Source: Oleiagrimonas sp963817755 (GTDB lineage Bacteria; Pseudomonadota; Gammaproteobacteria; Xanthomonadales; Rhodanobacteraceae). From it: a stretch of 64,000 bases of DNA. The notes beneath the pieces are model-generated. The model saw only the letters and a program-made list of their open reading frames with translations. It did no database searches and had not been told where the DNA came from. A program made the position numbers and the translations under genes. This document shows, piece by piece, positions 33,638 through 43,004 of the stretch. The stretch's first letter is position 1. Every line of letters begins with the position of its first letter. The stretch covers positions 372,001-436,000 of the forward strand of contig CAWFPB010000003.1 in NCBI GenBank assembly GCA_963817755.1, written 5' to 3'.

Positions 33638-35214
33638 AGGGAACGCAGCACGTCCAGTACCTCCAGGCACTGCGTCCTGTTCGGCGAGTTGCTCGACCAC
33701 TTGCGCATTTCCTCGACGAATTTCTCCAGGATGTCTTGCGCGTCGATGTCCCGGGCGCGCTGGATCTCGCGCCGGGCCGAGGCGGTGTCGCCCAGCCCGG
33801 TGTGGGCCCAGGCGCAGGTCAGGTGGGGTTGGTAGTACTGCGGCGTGCGTTCGACGGCCTGCCGCGCACCGTCCAGGCCGCGCGCGTAGTCGAGCATGAA
33901 CAGGTGGCCGGTGGCGCGGTAGGTGGCCCACAGCCCGAAGCGCGGATGGTGCGGCGCACGTGCCTCGGCGGTTTCGATCAGGCCGATGCCGGCCGGGTCG
34001 GCATGGCGCAGGCAATGCTGCCAGCCGAGCACGGCCAGTGCATGCGCGTCGTTGGGGTTGCGCGCCGTGGCCAGTTCCAGGTGCCGGATCGCTTCGTCGG
34101 GCCGGTGGAACATGGTCGCCACGACGCCGGCGTCCGCGCGCACGTCCGGGTCGCTGGGCGCGGCCTCCAGGGCCTGCGCGATCAGCGCGTCGGCCTGCGC
34201 GATGGTCGCGGCGGGATCGTCCGCCCACTGGCTGACGACGTTCTGGCTCAGCTGCACCGCGAGCGCCGCGCGGGTGATCGGGTCGTCGGGCTCGATCTCC
34301 AGGGCTTCGCGCAGTATGGCCACGATCCGTCTTGCGCTCTCGGCCCCGTAGTTGACGCGCAGGGCTTCCGCCGCCAGGACCCGTTCATACGCCGACAGAT
34401 TGAAGCGTCCGGTGCGGCGCACGCGCACGGGCTGGGTGGTGTTCACCTTGGTGGTGATGGCCGTGGTGATGCTGTGGACCACCTCTTCCTGCACGTCGAA
34501 GAAGCGGTCCACGCCGGTGTCGTATTTCTCCGCCCACAGCAGGGCGTTTTCGGTGACGTCGACCAGGTCGACGCGGATGCGGACGTTGCCCCCCGCGCGC
34601 ACCAGGGTCGCGGTGACGATGAAGCGGGCATGCAGGGCCTCGCCGGTGGCGACAAGGTCCGATGTGTGGCTGCCATGCCTCACGGCAGAGCTGTAGGGCG
34701 TGACGCGATAGCGCGGCGTGCGCGACAGCAGCATGGTCAGGTCCCGGGTCAGGCCGTCGGCAAGCAGGGCCCCCTCGCCATCCGGGGACCTGTCCGACAC
34801 GGGCAGGACCGCCACGGAAAAGGGCGGGAAGCGGGCCCTTCGCGAGGCCAGCACGGACGCTTCCGGGTCGGCCGCCCAGATTTCGGCATCCAGGCGGTAG
34901 CCGAGTTTGGACACGGTGCGCACGGCGCCGACGGCCACCGCGACGCGCTTCAACGCCTTGCGCAGCTGGTAGACGATGCGCGTCAGGCTCTCGTCGCTGG
35001 CCGAGGTGCCGGGCCAGAGGCGCGCGACCAGATCGTCGCGCGACCACAAGCGGCCCGGACGCTCGGAAAGCGCCACCAGCAACGCCATGACCTTGGGCTC
35101 GACCCGGCAGGCGGACTGCTTGCCGTGGATGCGCAATGCCCCCGGCTCGACCAGCGCGCCGTTCATGTAGAACGGCGCGCTGGGACCCACCGACGGGCGT
35201 TCCAACGTCTCCAT
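33634..35214 (-). CDS. CadC-like winged-helix regulator with TPR region
   Basis: A 526-residue transcriptional regulator. Residues about 15-110 form an OmpR/PhoB-type winged helix (RVEPKVMALLVALSERPGRL, WPGTSASDESLTRIVYQLRK). There is no receiver domain. An adenylate-cyclase-associated beta domain follows (PPFSVAVLPVSD, GLTRDLTMLLSRTPRYRV), then TPR repeats to the end (DAHALAVLGWQHCLRHADPA, PHLTCAWAHTGLGDTASARR). No membrane helix is obvious. Target genes are unknown; the divergent neighbour at 35555 is a candidate. Confidence 0.8.
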   Translation of the reverse strand: METLERPSVGPSAPFYMNGALVEPGALRIHGKQSACRVEPKVMALLVALSERPGRLWSRDDLVARLWPGTSASDESLTRIVYQLRKALKRVAVAVGAVRTVSKLGYRLDAEIWAADPEASVLASRRARFPPFSVAVLPVSDRSPDGEGALLADGLTRDLTMLLSRTPRYRVTPYSSAVRHGSHTSDLVATGEALHARFIVTATLVRAGGNVRIRVDLVDVTENALLWAEKYDTGVDRFFDVQEEVVHSITTAITTKVNTTQPVRVRRTGRFNLSAYERVLAAEALRVNYGAESARRIVAILREALEIEPDDPITRAALAVQLSQNVVSQWADDPAATIAQADALIAQALEAAPSDPDVRADAGVVATMFHRPDEAIRHLELATARNPNDAHALAVLGWQHCLRHADPAGIGLIETAEARAPHHPRFGLWATYRATGHLFMLDYARGLDGARQAVERTPQYYQPHLTCAWAHTGLGDTASARREIQRARDIDAQDILEKFVEEMRKWSSNSPNRTQCLEVLDVLRSL

Positions 35215-35554
35215 GGGTCCGCAAGTTAGCACGATGGGCGGCAGGCCATCATAAAAAAATCATGTGGTCGTCAGGACTCCTGTCCGTGGTCGATCTAGTT
35301 TTGAAGACGTTGCAGCGGCTGGGCCGGCCCGGCCCGGGCGGGAAGGGGGCCACCTCCGTTGCACGCAGGGGGGGGCGTGATCGGACGTGCATGCACGCCG
35401 CGCACGCTCGGATCACGAGGGGCCGGCGGGAGGCACCGCATACGGAAGGCGCTCCAGCCACGCGGTCCGGGCCTGTGGATCGAAGGTTCCATGCGCCCCC
35501 AGGTTCATGCGGACAAGGCCGTCCCATCACGCCCCACGCACGGGAATCCACGAC
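35215..35554. other. divergent intergenic region
   Basis: A 340-base region between the regulator at 33634-35214 and the acyltransferase at 35555. It must hold both promoters. I see no clear operator or RNA gene. Confidence 0.4.
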
Positions 35555-36907
35555 ATGCAGACTGCAGATGTTCCAAGCCGCCGTTTGGCATCGCTGTTCA
35601 ACATCAGGGCGAACGCCCGGCACCTGATCCACCGACCGGACCACCAGGAACCGGTCGTCGACGGCGTGCGCGCCATCGCCGTGCTCTGGGTCGTCGCGCT
35701 GCACATGTTCTGGTTCCAGTCCTGGCTGTTCCCGGACCAGGTCCACGCCATCTTTTCCAGTCCCGCCACGGGCTGGCTGGCCAACGGCGCGCTCGGCGTC
35801 GATCTGTTTTTCGTGATCAGCGGATTCCTGATCGGCTCCATCCTGTTCGGCGAATTCCGCACCACCGGCGGCATCGTCTTCAGCCGGTTCTATGTCCGCC
35901 GCTTCATGCGCCTGATCCCGGTCTATGGGGTGGTGATGCTGCTGGGCCTGTACTTCCTCGACGGCAAGCATTTTGGTCATGCATGGGCGAACGTCCTGTA
36001 CATCAACAATTTCCTGCCCATCAAGGAACAGTACATGGGATGGTGCTGGTCGCTGGCCATCGAGGAGCAGTTCTACCTGATCTTCCCGGCCTTCATCGTG
36101 CTGTTCATGGCGTTGCGCAAGGGACGCTTGCGCTTGCTCGTCGGGCTGATGGGCCTGTCGCTGGTCATCCGTTTCAGCGTCACCCATGCCGCGGGTATCG
36201 CCCCGCCATTCCGGATCACGCCGGACAACCCGCACTTCGACATGCTGTTCGATGTCATCTACGACAAGCCATGGACGCGCTACGGGGGCCTTCTGGCCGG
36301 CGCCACCGGCGCCTACCTCGGCACCTTCCATGCCGGGCAGATCAAGCGCTTTTTCTCGCGGACCCGGCGGGTCACGGGCATCGCCGTCGTGTGCCTGGCG
36401 GTGGTGGCCCACATTGCCTACACGCCCAGCACCTCGGCGATGTTCAACCACATGCCGCACCTGGCGCGGGAACTGTGGTGGGCCGTGTTTCGCGACGTGT
36501 TCTCCCTGGCCACCATCTTCCTGATCCTGGCCGCCATCCACACGCCGCGCCTGTTCGGCGGCGTGCTGCGCCGCTTCCTCTCCTGGAAGGGTTTCTACCC
36601 CATCGCGCAGGTCTCGTATTCGCTGTACATGATCCACGAGATGATTTTCACGTGGCTGTTCCCGAAACTGGCCCCGATCCTCAAGCCGCGCATCGGCATC
36701 CCCGGGACCATCGCCGTCGATGCCGCGAGCGGGATCGTGATCGCCCTGGTCCTGGCCGGCACGCTGTACACCCTGGTCGAGCGACCCTGCATGCGCATGC
36801 GCTCGCACCCGATGACGCTGCGGTTCATCGAACGGCTGCGGCGCACCCGTGCTTCCGAAGAGGCCAGCCCATCCGCCGGGCGCACGCGCGCGGAGCCCTC
36901 CGCATGA
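35555..36907 (+). CDS. acyltransferase 3 family membrane protein (OafA-like)
   Basis: A 450-residue protein with about ten predicted helices and the acyltransferase-3 signatures: DGVRAIAVLWVVALHMFWF, GVDLFFVISGFLIG and RRFMRLIPVYGVVM. The usual catalytic histidine is at ALHMFWF. Such enzymes O-acylate polysaccharides, lipids or lipid A at the inner membrane. ATG 35555 is chosen because the hydrophilic N-terminus then leads straight into the family start. It is followed closely by the gene at 36966. Confidence 0.85.
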   Translation: MQTADVPSRRLASLFNIRANARHLIHRPDHQEPVVDGVRAIAVLWVVALHMFWFQSWLFPDQVHAIFSSPATGWLANGALGVDLFFVISGFLIGSILFGEFRTTGGIVFSRFYVRRFMRLIPVYGVVMLLGLYFLDGKHFGHAWANVLYINNFLPIKEQYMGWCWSLAIEEQFYLIFPAFIVLFMALRKGRLRLLVGLMGLSLVIRFSVTHAAGIAPPFRITPDNPHFDMLFDVIYDKPWTRYGGLLAGATGAYLGTFHAGQIKRFFSRTRRVTGIAVVCLAVVAHIAYTPSTSAMFNHMPHLARELWWAVFRDVFSLATIFLILAAIHTPRLFGGVLRRFLSWKGFYPIAQVSYSLYMIHEMIFTWLFPKLAPILKPRIGIPGTIAVDAASGIVIALVLAGTLYTLVERPCMRMRSHPMTLRFIERLRRTRASEEASPSAGRTRAEPSA

Positions 36908-36965
36908 GCTCGGGCCCGTGTCGGTCGGACGGATTGCATGTGACTGGATACAAGAGGATCGCAGC

Positions 36966-37775
36966 ATGACCCAGGGCGTCGCGGAACAGGTAGCGGTGAG
37001 GGGCGCATCCAAGTCCATCGACTGGGCGCCGTCCGCCTTCGCACGCACGCACCGCTGGGACCGCAACTTCTACCTGGCGATGGTCGGCCTGGTGTGGCTG
37101 GGCATCCTCATGGGCTTCGGGCCCGAGGTCGTGCATCGCCTGCGCACCCATGCGCGGCCGTACCCCGCCGTCATCCATGTCCACGCCGCGCTGTTCGTCG
37201 CCTGGCTGGTCCTGCTGACCGCGCAGGTCGTGCTGGTGCGCACGCGGCGCACGCACCTGCACATGAAGCTGGGCAGGGCGGGCCTGGTCCTGGCTCCGCT
37301 GATGGTGGTGATCGGCGCGGCGGCCGTGGTCGTGAGCGATCGCCTGCACGCCGGTCGTCCCGGATCCAATTCCGCGTTCCTGAGCATCCAGCTTGCCGAC
37401 CTTCTGAACTTCGCGGTGATGGCCGCCGCCGCCTTCGGGTGGCGCCGCATCCCCTCCGCGCACAAGCGGCTGATCCTGCTGGCGACGATCTTCATTGCCA
37501 ATGCCGGGTTCACCCGCTGGTGGGCGGGGCCGATCATGCACTGGGTCACCCGGCACCACGGCGTGCCCGGCTACTGGGCGTATGCCGCGGCGATGTTCCT
37601 CAGCGACGTCCTGCTGGTGATGGCGATCGGCGCCTACGACCTGGTCACCCGCCGTCGCCTGCATCCGGCCTTCGTGGTCGGCGCCGCGTTCGGCCTGGTA
37701 GTGGAGGCGCTGGCGATCGAACTCTACGTCAGCCCGTGGTGGAAGCCCGTGGCCCGCCACCTGATCGGGCTGTGA
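36966..37775 (+). CDS. conserved multi-pass membrane protein
   Basis: A 269-residue protein with seven predicted helices. The pattern HRWDRNFYLAMVGLVWLGI, then IHVHAALFVAWLVLLTAQVV with HLHMKLGRAG, is typical of an uncharacterised proteobacterial family; the conserved histidines suggest a cofactor or metal in the membrane. It starts at ATG 36966 after AAGAGGAT. It lies 58 bases after the acyltransferase and 28 bases before the permease, so an operon is likely. Confidence 0.65.
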   Translation: MTQGVAEQVAVRGASKSIDWAPSAFARTHRWDRNFYLAMVGLVWLGILMGFGPEVVHRLRTHARPYPAVIHVHAALFVAWLVLLTAQVVLVRTRRTHLHMKLGRAGLVLAPLMVVIGAAAVVVSDRLHAGRPGSNSAFLSIQLADLLNFAVMAAAAFGWRRIPSAHKRLILLATIFIANAGFTRWWAGPIMHWVTRHHGVPGYWAYAAAMFLSDVLLVMAIGAYDLVTRRRLHPAFVVGAAFGLVVEALAIELYVSPWWKPVARHLIGL

Positions 37776-37803
37776 CGACGATGACCTGCCTGGGAGATCC
37801 GCC

Positions 37804-39099
37804 ATGAACGTATCCATCCGGCCGCCCCGCGTGGTGGGCACGATCGGTGCGAGCCTGATGAGCATCAACGGGATGATCGGCGCAGGCATCTTCGCGCTGC
37901 CCGCGCTGCTGTATGAACGGACCGGCGCGTTCGCCCCGTGGATGTTCCTGATCTTCGGCGCGCTGTATGCCTGCGGCATACTGATGGCGGCGCAGCTGGC
38001 GACGATGTTCCGCGGGTCGGGCGGGGCGCAGCTGTATGCCCAGGCCGCGTTCGGTCCCATGGTGGGGTTCCAGGTCGGCTGGGTGGTGCTGATCGCGCAG
38101 GCGGCGGGGCGGGCCGCCACCCTGTATGTCCTGGTCTCCTACCTGGCCGTGTTCTTCCCCGCGCTGTCCGGACCGGTGGCGCGACCGCTGGCCATGCTGG
38201 CACTGCTGGCCATGCTGAGCGGCTTGACGTTGTCGGGGATGCGACGCGCGATGGGTGGGCTGCTGGTGGGCACGGTGCTCAAGGTCACGCCGATCGTGGT
38301 GCTGTGCATCGCCGCCTTTGCGGCCGGCGGGGTGTCGAACAGCTTCAAGCCACCCAGTCTCGGCACCTTCGAATCCGTCGCGCTGCTGATTTATTTCGCC
38401 TATTCGGGCACGACCAGTGCCGCCTTTGCCGCCGGCGAGGTGAAGCGTCCGCAGCGCACGATTCCGCGGTCCATGCTGCTGTCGCTGGCAATCATCGTGG
38501 CCTTCTACATGATCGTGCAGTGGGCCTACATCGCCGCGGGCGCGCCGGCCAGCCGCGACGGCACGCCGCTCGCCGCCGCGGCGGGCGTGGTGATGGGGCC
38601 GGCCGGCGTGTTCGCGCTCACGCTGGCGGCGGTGTTCTCGATCGCCTGCAATTCGCTGACCTTTTTCGTGGCCGGCCCCCGGGTGATCTTCGGCATGGCC
38701 GAGCGCGGCCTGTTGCCGGCCGGACTGGCGCATGTGTCGCCGCGCTTCCTGACCCCCGACCGGGCCATCGGGTTGTTCACGCTGATCGTGGCGGTCATTT
38801 CGATGAGCGGCACCTTCGCCTTCCTCGCCGAAGTCACCGCGCTGGGGGCGCAGCTCGCCGCCATGTGTCTGATCGTGGCATTTGTCCAGTTCCGGCTGCG
38901 CGGCTACCGCGGCCCGCCCCGGGGCCTTTCGACCGCCTGGTGGGCGGTGGTGGCCGTGACCAGTGTCTTCACCGTCTATGCCGCGTACCAGGCGCCGCTC
39001 AAGGCCTACGGGCTGGTCGCGGTGATGCTGGTCGCCGGGACCGCACTGGGCATGCTCGCGCGACGGCGCGCGGTGGCGCCGGTCGCGATCCCCGAATAG
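37804..39099 (+). CDS. APC-family amino acid permease
   Basis: A 431-residue transporter with about 12 helices. The start VVGTIGASLMSINGMIGAGIFALP is the APC consensus (unwound helix 1, GxGIF). It probably moves amino acids or related amines by cation coupling. The frame is intact and followed after 13 bases by the DUF6090-like gene at 39113. Confidence 0.82.
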   Translation: MNVSIRPPRVVGTIGASLMSINGMIGAGIFALPALLYERTGAFAPWMFLIFGALYACGILMAAQLATMFRGSGGAQLYAQAAFGPMVGFQVGWVVLIAQAAGRAATLYVLVSYLAVFFPALSGPVARPLAMLALLAMLSGLTLSGMRRAMGGLLVGTVLKVTPIVVLCIAAFAAGGVSNSFKPPSLGTFESVALLIYFAYSGTTSAAFAAGEVKRPQRTIPRSMLLSLAIIVAFYMIVQWAYIAAGAPASRDGTPLAAAAGVVMGPAGVFALTLAAVFSIACNSLTFFVAGPRVIFGMAERGLLPAGLAHVSPRFLTPDRAIGLFTLIVAVISMSGTFAFLAEVTALGAQLAAMCLIVAFVQFRLRGYRGPPRGLSTAWWAVVAVTSVFTVYAAYQAPLKAYGLVAVMLVAGTALGMLARRRAVAPVAIPE

Positions 39100-39112
39100 A
39101 CCGCACGGGACC

Positions 39113-39802
39113 ATGGACATGACAAAGCCCGAACGATTCCGGACCTGGCGCGTGTTCATGAAGGAATTCGGCATCATCGTGCTCGGCGTGCTCACCGCGC
39201 TTGGGCTCGGGAACGCCGCCGAGTGGGCCCACCACCGTTCGCAGGTCGGCGAGGCGATCCATCGCCTGCACGCCGAGAGCATCGCGAACCGCGCCATGCT
39301 GACCTTCAGCATGGCCAACATGCGAGCGCAGGTGAAGGCCGTCGACGCGCGCCTGGACGCGCTCGGGAACTGCACTTCGCCGGTCGACGGCGACAAACTG
39401 GCCGCCGTGACGCCCAGCACGACGTTGCTCCCATCCGACACCGCCTGGCTGGGCGTGCGCGACAGCGCCCTGCTGCCGTTGATGCCGAAGGAGATCGCGG
39501 ACAACTACTGGAAGCTCAACACGGCTTACAGCCTGATGGTGCCCGACCTGGAAGATGTCATCGGCAAGACCGACGACGCCCGCGCCGCGGTGGACCTGGT
39601 GCGCCGCGGTGTCCGTGATCCGCAGGCATGCGCTGAAGCCGTACACAGTTTGCTGCGCATGCGGGCTTCGCTGAAAACCCTGTGGCGGCAACTGGCCTTC
39701 TACCAGTCTGGAAACGAACAGGTACTGCGCGGCGAACGCCTGGGCGTCGACACCGCGGTGCAAGCCGTCCGCGATGCCAGCAACTCGTTGAAAGGGAGCT
39801 GA
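39113..39802 (+). CDS. DUF6090-like membrane-anchored protein (divergent)
   Basis: A 229-residue protein with an N-terminal helix (FGIIVLGVLTALGLGNAAEW) in the place and style of DUF6090-like proteins, followed by a helical periplasmic region with two cysteines (LGNCTSPVD, PQACAEAV). It is more divergent than the copies at 41131-42950: the NWN motif after the helix is replaced by AEWAHH. It lies between a permease and an MFS gene, in the same direction. Confidence 0.6.
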   Translation: MDMTKPERFRTWRVFMKEFGIIVLGVLTALGLGNAAEWAHHRSQVGEAIHRLHAESIANRAMLTFSMANMRAQVKAVDARLDALGNCTSPVDGDKLAAVTPSTTLLPSDTAWLGVRDSALLPLMPKEIADNYWKLNTAYSLMVPDLEDVIGKTDDARAAVDLVRRGVRDPQACAEAVHSLLRMRASLKTLWRQLAFYQSGNEQVLRGERLGVDTAVQAVRDASNSLKGS

Positions 39803-39832
39803 CCCCGTGTCCATCCACGGTTTCGAGCATCC

Positions 39833-41134
39833 ATGACTGCGTCCGACCTCCTGGCGCCGCAGCCTCCTGCCGGGCGACCCACGCCGCCGTGGCTGTTTGC
39901 CATCGTCGGACAGGCGAGCGGCGTCACGATGGGCTTCGCCACCATCGTTTTGCCCTATGTCGCGGTGCACAAGGGGCTTTCGGTGGCGACGGCCGCCTTG
40001 TTCATCGGCGCCGCCAACCTGGCCACGCCCCTGAAGCTGGTGTGGTCGCCGGTGCTCGACATGTGGTGGACGCTCAAGGGCTGGCTGGTGGCGGGGGCCC
40101 TTTCGACCACCGTCCTGGTGGCGGTCCTGCTCCAGGTCCCCGTGAACGCCGAGGGCGTCTGGCTGCTCACCGCGCTGGTCTTCCTGACGGCTTCCGCGGC
40201 CCAGGTTGCCAGTGCATCCATGAGCGCCCTGCTGGTCCTGACCGTGGAAAAGCCGCGCCTCAGCGAAGCGTCGGGGTATCTGCAGTCCGGAGCGTTGGTC
40301 ATGCAGGGCATCGGTGCCGCGGGGGGATTGTGGATCGCGACGCATGCGGGCATCACGGCGGCGACCATGTTCTTCGCCGCACTCCTGGTCCCGACATGGC
40401 TCGCGGTCGTGCCGATTGTCGAACCCGCGCGACGACTGACGAGGATCTCGCTCCCGCAGCGGTTGAAAACGATCGGCCGTGAAGTCGTCGATATGGCAAA
40501 ACAACCCCGCCGGCGCTGGGTGATGGTGGCCTTCCTCACCCCGATCGGCGTCGGTGGCGCGTCGTTCCTGTGGGCCGCGGTTGCCTCGCAATGGCATGCC
40601 GGTGCCAATGCCGTGGCGTTGGCCACCGGCCTGGGCGCGGCAGCCGCCAGCGCGTTCGGGGCCTTCGTCTATGGCCGGTTCGTCGGCAACCGCGATCGCA
40701 TGGCGTCGTTCCTTTTCACCGCGATCGTGCTGGTATGCGCCGCCGCGCTCCTGGCGGCGCTGCCGCGCAAGGCCACGTACTTCGTGGTCGGCACGCTGGT
40801 CTATTCGGTCGCCCTGGGGTTTTCATGGACCAGTTTCGCCGCGCTGCAGTTCGAGACGGTGGGCGAGGGCGCCGTGGCCAGCAAGACCGCGCTGCTCAAT
40901 GCCTTCGGCAATGTGCCGCTGGTCTACATGCCGATCGTGCTCGGCCTCGTGAACGACCACGGGTCGGTGACCGCGATGCTGCTGTTCGAGGCCGTGCTGA
41001 CCAGCGCGTGCATCGCCGTGTTCGCGGCGGTGCGGCCCGGACCAGACGCGGTACGCAATACGGGGTCGGCGACATATTCCCGAGGAAGTACGCATGCGCC
41101 CGACGCTCCTTTACTGAAGGAGCCGGCCGCATGA
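39833..41134 (+). CDS. MFS transporter (AmpG-like)
   Basis: A 433-residue major facilitator with 12 predicted helices. The segment LATPLKLVWSPVLDMWWTLK resembles the loop 2-3 region of AmpG/PAT-type carriers, so muropeptides or an acyl-CoA-like solute are possible substrates. The C-terminal tail is hydrophilic. Its TGA overlaps the ATG of the next gene (ATGA at 41131-41134), so the two are translationally coupled. Confidence 0.78.
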   Translation: MTASDLLAPQPPAGRPTPPWLFAIVGQASGVTMGFATIVLPYVAVHKGLSVATAALFIGAANLATPLKLVWSPVLDMWWTLKGWLVAGALSTTVLVAVLLQVPVNAEGVWLLTALVFLTASAAQVASASMSALLVLTVEKPRLSEASGYLQSGALVMQGIGAAGGLWIATHAGITAATMFFAALLVPTWLAVVPIVEPARRLTRISLPQRLKTIGREVVDMAKQPRRRWVMVAFLTPIGVGGASFLWAAVASQWHAGANAVALATGLGAAAASAFGAFVYGRFVGNRDRMASFLFTAIVLVCAAALLAALPRKATYFVVGTLVYSVALGFSWTSFAALQFETVGEGAVASKTALLNAFGNVPLVYMPIVLGLVNDHGSVTAMLLFEAVLTSACIAVFAAVRPGPDAVRNTGSATYSRGSTHAPDAPLLKEPAA

Positions 41135-41856
41135 TCCTGCATCGGTTCATCCGCCACATGAAAGGCCAGCACTGGACGGCGGTGTGCCTGGATCTGGTCA
41201 TCGTGGTGCTGGGCGTGTTCATCGGCTTGCAGGCGCAGGACTGGAACGCGGCGCGCTTTGCCCGGGCCGATGCCCATGAATACCGCCAGGGCCTGGTGAC
41301 CGACATGCAATTGTCCGTGTCCCGCAACCAGGCGCAAATCGACTACGGCCGACGCCAGGTCAAGCAGCTGGATCTGGTGCTGGCGGCATTGACTTCGTGC
41401 CATCTGGATGCCGAAAGGAAGGGCGTGTTCGATGCCGGCTTGTACAACATGGGGAAGTTCGACATGCCCACCATGGTCATGGGCACGATCGACGAGCTGA
41501 ACGCAACCGGCGAGTTCAAGCTGATCGGTGCGCCCGCTCTGCGCCGGGCCATATCGGCTACGGTGCGTGTCTACCGGACGACGGTCTCGGTCGATCCGCA
41601 ACTCACTGCGCGGGTCGTGCCGAACGTGAATTATGTTCGCTTTCGCGTCCGGTTTGTCCTGGATCGCCACCTCACCTATCCACCTTCAGTGGATCCAGGA
41701 AAGGTCTTTTATGATTTTGACAAGTTGTGCTCCGACAGGAAATTCATCAATGCCGTCGCGGTCGTCCGGGAAATGACGCTGGCCAGCGATGCCTTGAATC
41801 AAAGAGTTCTCGATGTCCAGGCCAAATTACTTTCCACATTGAAGAAGGCGCCATGA
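41131..41856 (+). CDS. DUF6090-like protein, coupled to MFS gene
   Basis: A 241-residue protein. The N-terminus MKGQHWTAVCLDLVIVVLGV with FIGLQAQDWNAARF is the DUF6090-like anchor: short basic end, one helix, then the W-N motif. The rest is helical and probably periplasmic. It overlaps the MFS stop and its own TGA overlaps the next ATG (41853-41856). The anchor is almost identical in DNA to that of the gene at 42558, which suggests gene conversion. Confidence 0.72.
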   Translation: MILHRFIRHMKGQHWTAVCLDLVIVVLGVFIGLQAQDWNAARFARADAHEYRQGLVTDMQLSVSRNQAQIDYGRRQVKQLDLVLAALTSCHLDAERKGVFDAGLYNMGKFDMPTMVMGTIDELNATGEFKLIGAPALRRAISATVRVYRTTVSVDPQLTARVVPNVNYVRFRVRFVLDRHLTYPPSVDPGKVFYDFDKLCSDRKFINAVAVVREMTLASDALNQRVLDVQAKLLSTLKKAP

Positions 41857-42533
41857 TCCCGCATCGAATCATCCATCACTTGAAGAGCCTTCACTGGACG
41901 TCGATATGTATCGACTTGGTGATCGTCATCGTCGGTGTGTTCATCGGCTTGCAGGTGGACAACTGGAACCAGACGCGCCAGCAGAAACAGCACGCGGCGA
42001 AGCTTCTCAATACCCTTGGGACGTCCATGCGCGATTTCGATCACACGACCGCCGAGATGTCCAAACGCATCACGGAAGGGTTGGCGGCATTCCACCAGGC
42101 GCGGGCCCGGGGTGAGCATCCCCCGCCGTTCTTTTTCCGCATCCCCGGCTCCGACACGCCGCCGATCGCCGCATGGCAAGCGGCGCTGCAGTCCAATCTG
42201 GCCGAGCTCTTGCCGCCGCGGCTGATGTTCGACATCGGTTTCTACTACAGCGAGCAGCAAGGTGTCGGCGCGAAGTACGTGCGCTATTCCAGGTTCGTCG
42301 ACCGTGAGATCCTGCCAAGACTCGGCCACCCGGACTCGTTCTACGATGCCTCCGGCACGTTGAAGCCCATCTATGTGCAGAACATGCTGCGGCTGCGCGA
42401 GTGGATGCAATTCCAGATGGTGCTCGTCGCATCGTCGAAGTGCCTGCGCAAGCGTTTCGAGCATCCGATGCGTGCAGGCCCGTCCTGCCGACCGGACTAC
42501 AGCGCCATCCGGTACCTGGGACGCACCCGGTGA
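41853..42533 (+). CDS. DUF6090-like protein, second tandem copy
   Basis: A 226-residue protein with the anchor SICIDLVIVIVGVFIGLQVD then NWNQTRQQKQ. The C-terminal domain differs strongly from its neighbours (FEHPMRAGPSCRPDYSAIRY at the end). Its ATG overlaps the preceding stop. A short relic of this C-terminus lies at 15749-15826. Confidence 0.72.
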   Translation: MIPHRIIHHLKSLHWTSICIDLVIVIVGVFIGLQVDNWNQTRQQKQHAAKLLNTLGTSMRDFDHTTAEMSKRITEGLAAFHQARARGEHPPPFFFRIPGSDTPPIAAWQAALQSNLAELLPPRLMFDIGFYYSEQQGVGAKYVRYSRFVDREILPRLGHPDSFYDASGTLKPIYVQNMLRLREWMQFQMVLVASSKCLRKRFEHPMRAGPSCRPDYSAIRYLGRTR

Positions 42534-42557
42534 TCGCTGCATCGGTTCGTCGCCCAC

Positions 42558-42950
42558 ATGAAGGGCCAGCACTGGACGGCGGTGTGCCACGACCTGGTCA
42601 TCGTGGTGCTGGGCGTGTTCATCGGCTTGCAGGTGGACAACTGGAACCAGGCGCGCATCCAGCATGACGCCCTCGATCGCCAGCGCACGATCCTGCGGGT
42701 TGAAATGCAAGCCAACCTGACGAGCATTGGTTCCTGGAAGAAGAAAGAACTCATCAAGAATCGGATCTGCAAGACACGTCAGTTAGCAATCGATCCTGTC
42801 TCATACATCATCGAGTCGCATGACAATCGAACACGACGCCATCAGCTCCTGGATGGGATAGGCCCGGGTGACGTTGAAGCGGCCGCGAGACTCTTGCAAG
42901 AGGCGGTCCACAAAACCTTGGGAACTCCAGGCTCACTGAAGTACGCTTGA
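42558..42950 (+). CDS. DUF6090-like protein, third tandem copy, shortened
   Basis: A 130-residue protein with anchor VCHDLVIVVLGVFIGLQVDN and W-N motif. Compared with the copy at 41131 it lacks the first ten codons: the upstream bases (42535-42557) match that gene's start except for one extra base, which breaks the frame. It is much shorter than the ~240-residue relatives. It is probably a decaying copy that may still be translated from ATG 42558. Confidence 0.55.
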   Translation: MKGQHWTAVCHDLVIVVLGVFIGLQVDNWNQARIQHDALDRQRTILRVEMQANLTSIGSWKKKELIKNRICKTRQLAIDPVSYIIESHDNRTRRHQLLDGIGPGDVEAAARLLQEAVHKTLGTPGSLKYA

Positions 42951-43004
42951 TCCGCTTTCATGCGGATCGGGATGATGTTGGAAAAACGGGGGCGTGAAGC
43001 GAAC

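Noticed and set aside
35249..40597. Long minus-strand frames (35249-37066, 36825-38120, 37729-39504, 38999-40597)
   Set aside because: They oppose acyltransferase, permease and MFS genes with clear membrane topology; their translations are low-complexity His/Gln/Arg-rich.
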